The notes under the pieces: generated by a model
Told to the model about the DNA's origin: nothing
Databases searched by the model: none
The model's input: only the letters and a program-made list of their open reading frames with translations
Shown: piece after piece, positions 63,744-64,000 of the stretch
How the letters are laid out: every line of letters starts with the position of its first letter
How positions within the stretch are numbered: the stretch's first letter is position 1
Translations under genes and position numbers: made by a program
Assembly (NCBI GenBank): GCA_026770025.1
Contig: JAMXDE010000010.1
Coordinates: 1,550,001 to 1,614,000, forward strand
Direction: 5' to 3'
DNA length: 64,000 nucleotides
Origin: Craspedostauros australis
Lineage: Eukaryota > Bacillariophyta > Bacillariophyceae > Mastogloiales > Achnanthaceae

Positions 63744-64000
63744 TCATGCTGCGACGGCCGTTGTCGGTTCGACAATGTCCTGAAGAAAGACATTGAGCAA
63801 GAACGTGTTCGTCTGCTCACGAACGTACTCGGCCTGCCGGTCATCGTCGTACTGCCGACAATGCAGACGCAGCACGAGCTGAAGGAACTGGATAGACACG
63901 GCCTGGGCCCGCCCGCCGAGCCGTTTCCGTATCTGACCGAGATGCGTGAGGTTGTTCCATGTGCATACTTGGATCCATTCGAACACGAAGCAGCTCTCGT
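63744..64000 (-). CDS. Possible last exon of a gene running off the right edge
   Basis: The minus-strand frame is open from the edge to a TGA at 63744 and reads plausible, high-GC3 helical text (TWNNLTHLGQIRKRLGGRA, then HCRQYDDDRQAEYVREQ and LLNVFLQDIV). There is no ATG inside the window, so it would be a 3' exon. The opposite strand is also open from a TAG at 63695 (a possible splice acceptor after a CT run) to the edge, with an equally reasonable frame (DIEQERVRLLTNVLGLP). One of the two is probably real; I lean slightly to the minus strand. Neither is recognised. Confidence 0.3.
   Translation of the reverse strand, partial: ESCFVFEWIQVCTWNNLTHLGQIRKRLGGRAQAVSIQFLQLVLRLHCRQYDDDRQAEYVREQTNTFLLNVFLQDIVEPTTAVAA

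Overview
The window looks like nuclear DNA of a diatom, or a close stramenopile relative. The evidence is a protein with an ER signal peptide followed by an ASAF-type plastid-targeting junction (19858-20940), a DUF6824-type domain of the kind abundant in diatoms fused to a Sec14 lipid-binding domain (8533-10272), a fused P5C synthase with spliceosomal introns, short GT-AG introns, and several Ty1/copia elements resembling the CoDi elements described in diatoms. No species can be named from the sequence alone.

Left half (1-26079), ordinary genes. In order: a linker-histone-domain protein cut by the left edge (-); a TKL-like protein kinase with large insertions (+); the Sec14-DUF6824 fusion (-); P5C synthase in four exons (-); a signal-peptide-bearing protein made of a tandemly duplicated double-SET module, two exons (+); a plastid-targeted membrane protein (+); and a TPR-like protein of a common diatom type (+). 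Two gene-poor stretches (20941-25074 and 26080-29292) hold nothing I can support.

Right half (about 29.3-61.5 kb), a mobile and repetitive island. It contains a Harbinger-like transposase gene with one intron; a complete 662-bp terminal-repeat retrotransposon in miniature (TRIM) whose 206-bp LTRs each carry a tRNA-like sequence with Pol III A and B boxes; two nearly identical full-length copia elements with identical LTR pairs (31998-39170 on -, 45281-52467 on +); a third, unrelated full-length copia element (52512-60371 on -); and a 3.7-kb block of minisatellites (74-, 126- and 33-bp units) bounded by a 244-bp direct duplication. The two right-hand copia elements sit 44 bp apart inside the same 12-bp Pro/Ala/Thr-coding repeat of one host gene. 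Removing both elements and one copy of each target-site duplication leaves a single open frame of 2640 nt after splicing one intron.

The best candidate for something undescribed is the TRIM. It has the same primer-binding site (complementary to the anticodon arm of tRNA-Asn) and the same atypical LTR ends (TATYAG...CTRAYA) as the autonomous copia family 700 bp away, and its LTR also carries a tRNA-type Pol III promoter. This resembles in concept the plant Cassandra TRIMs, which carry 5S rRNA promoters in their LTRs.
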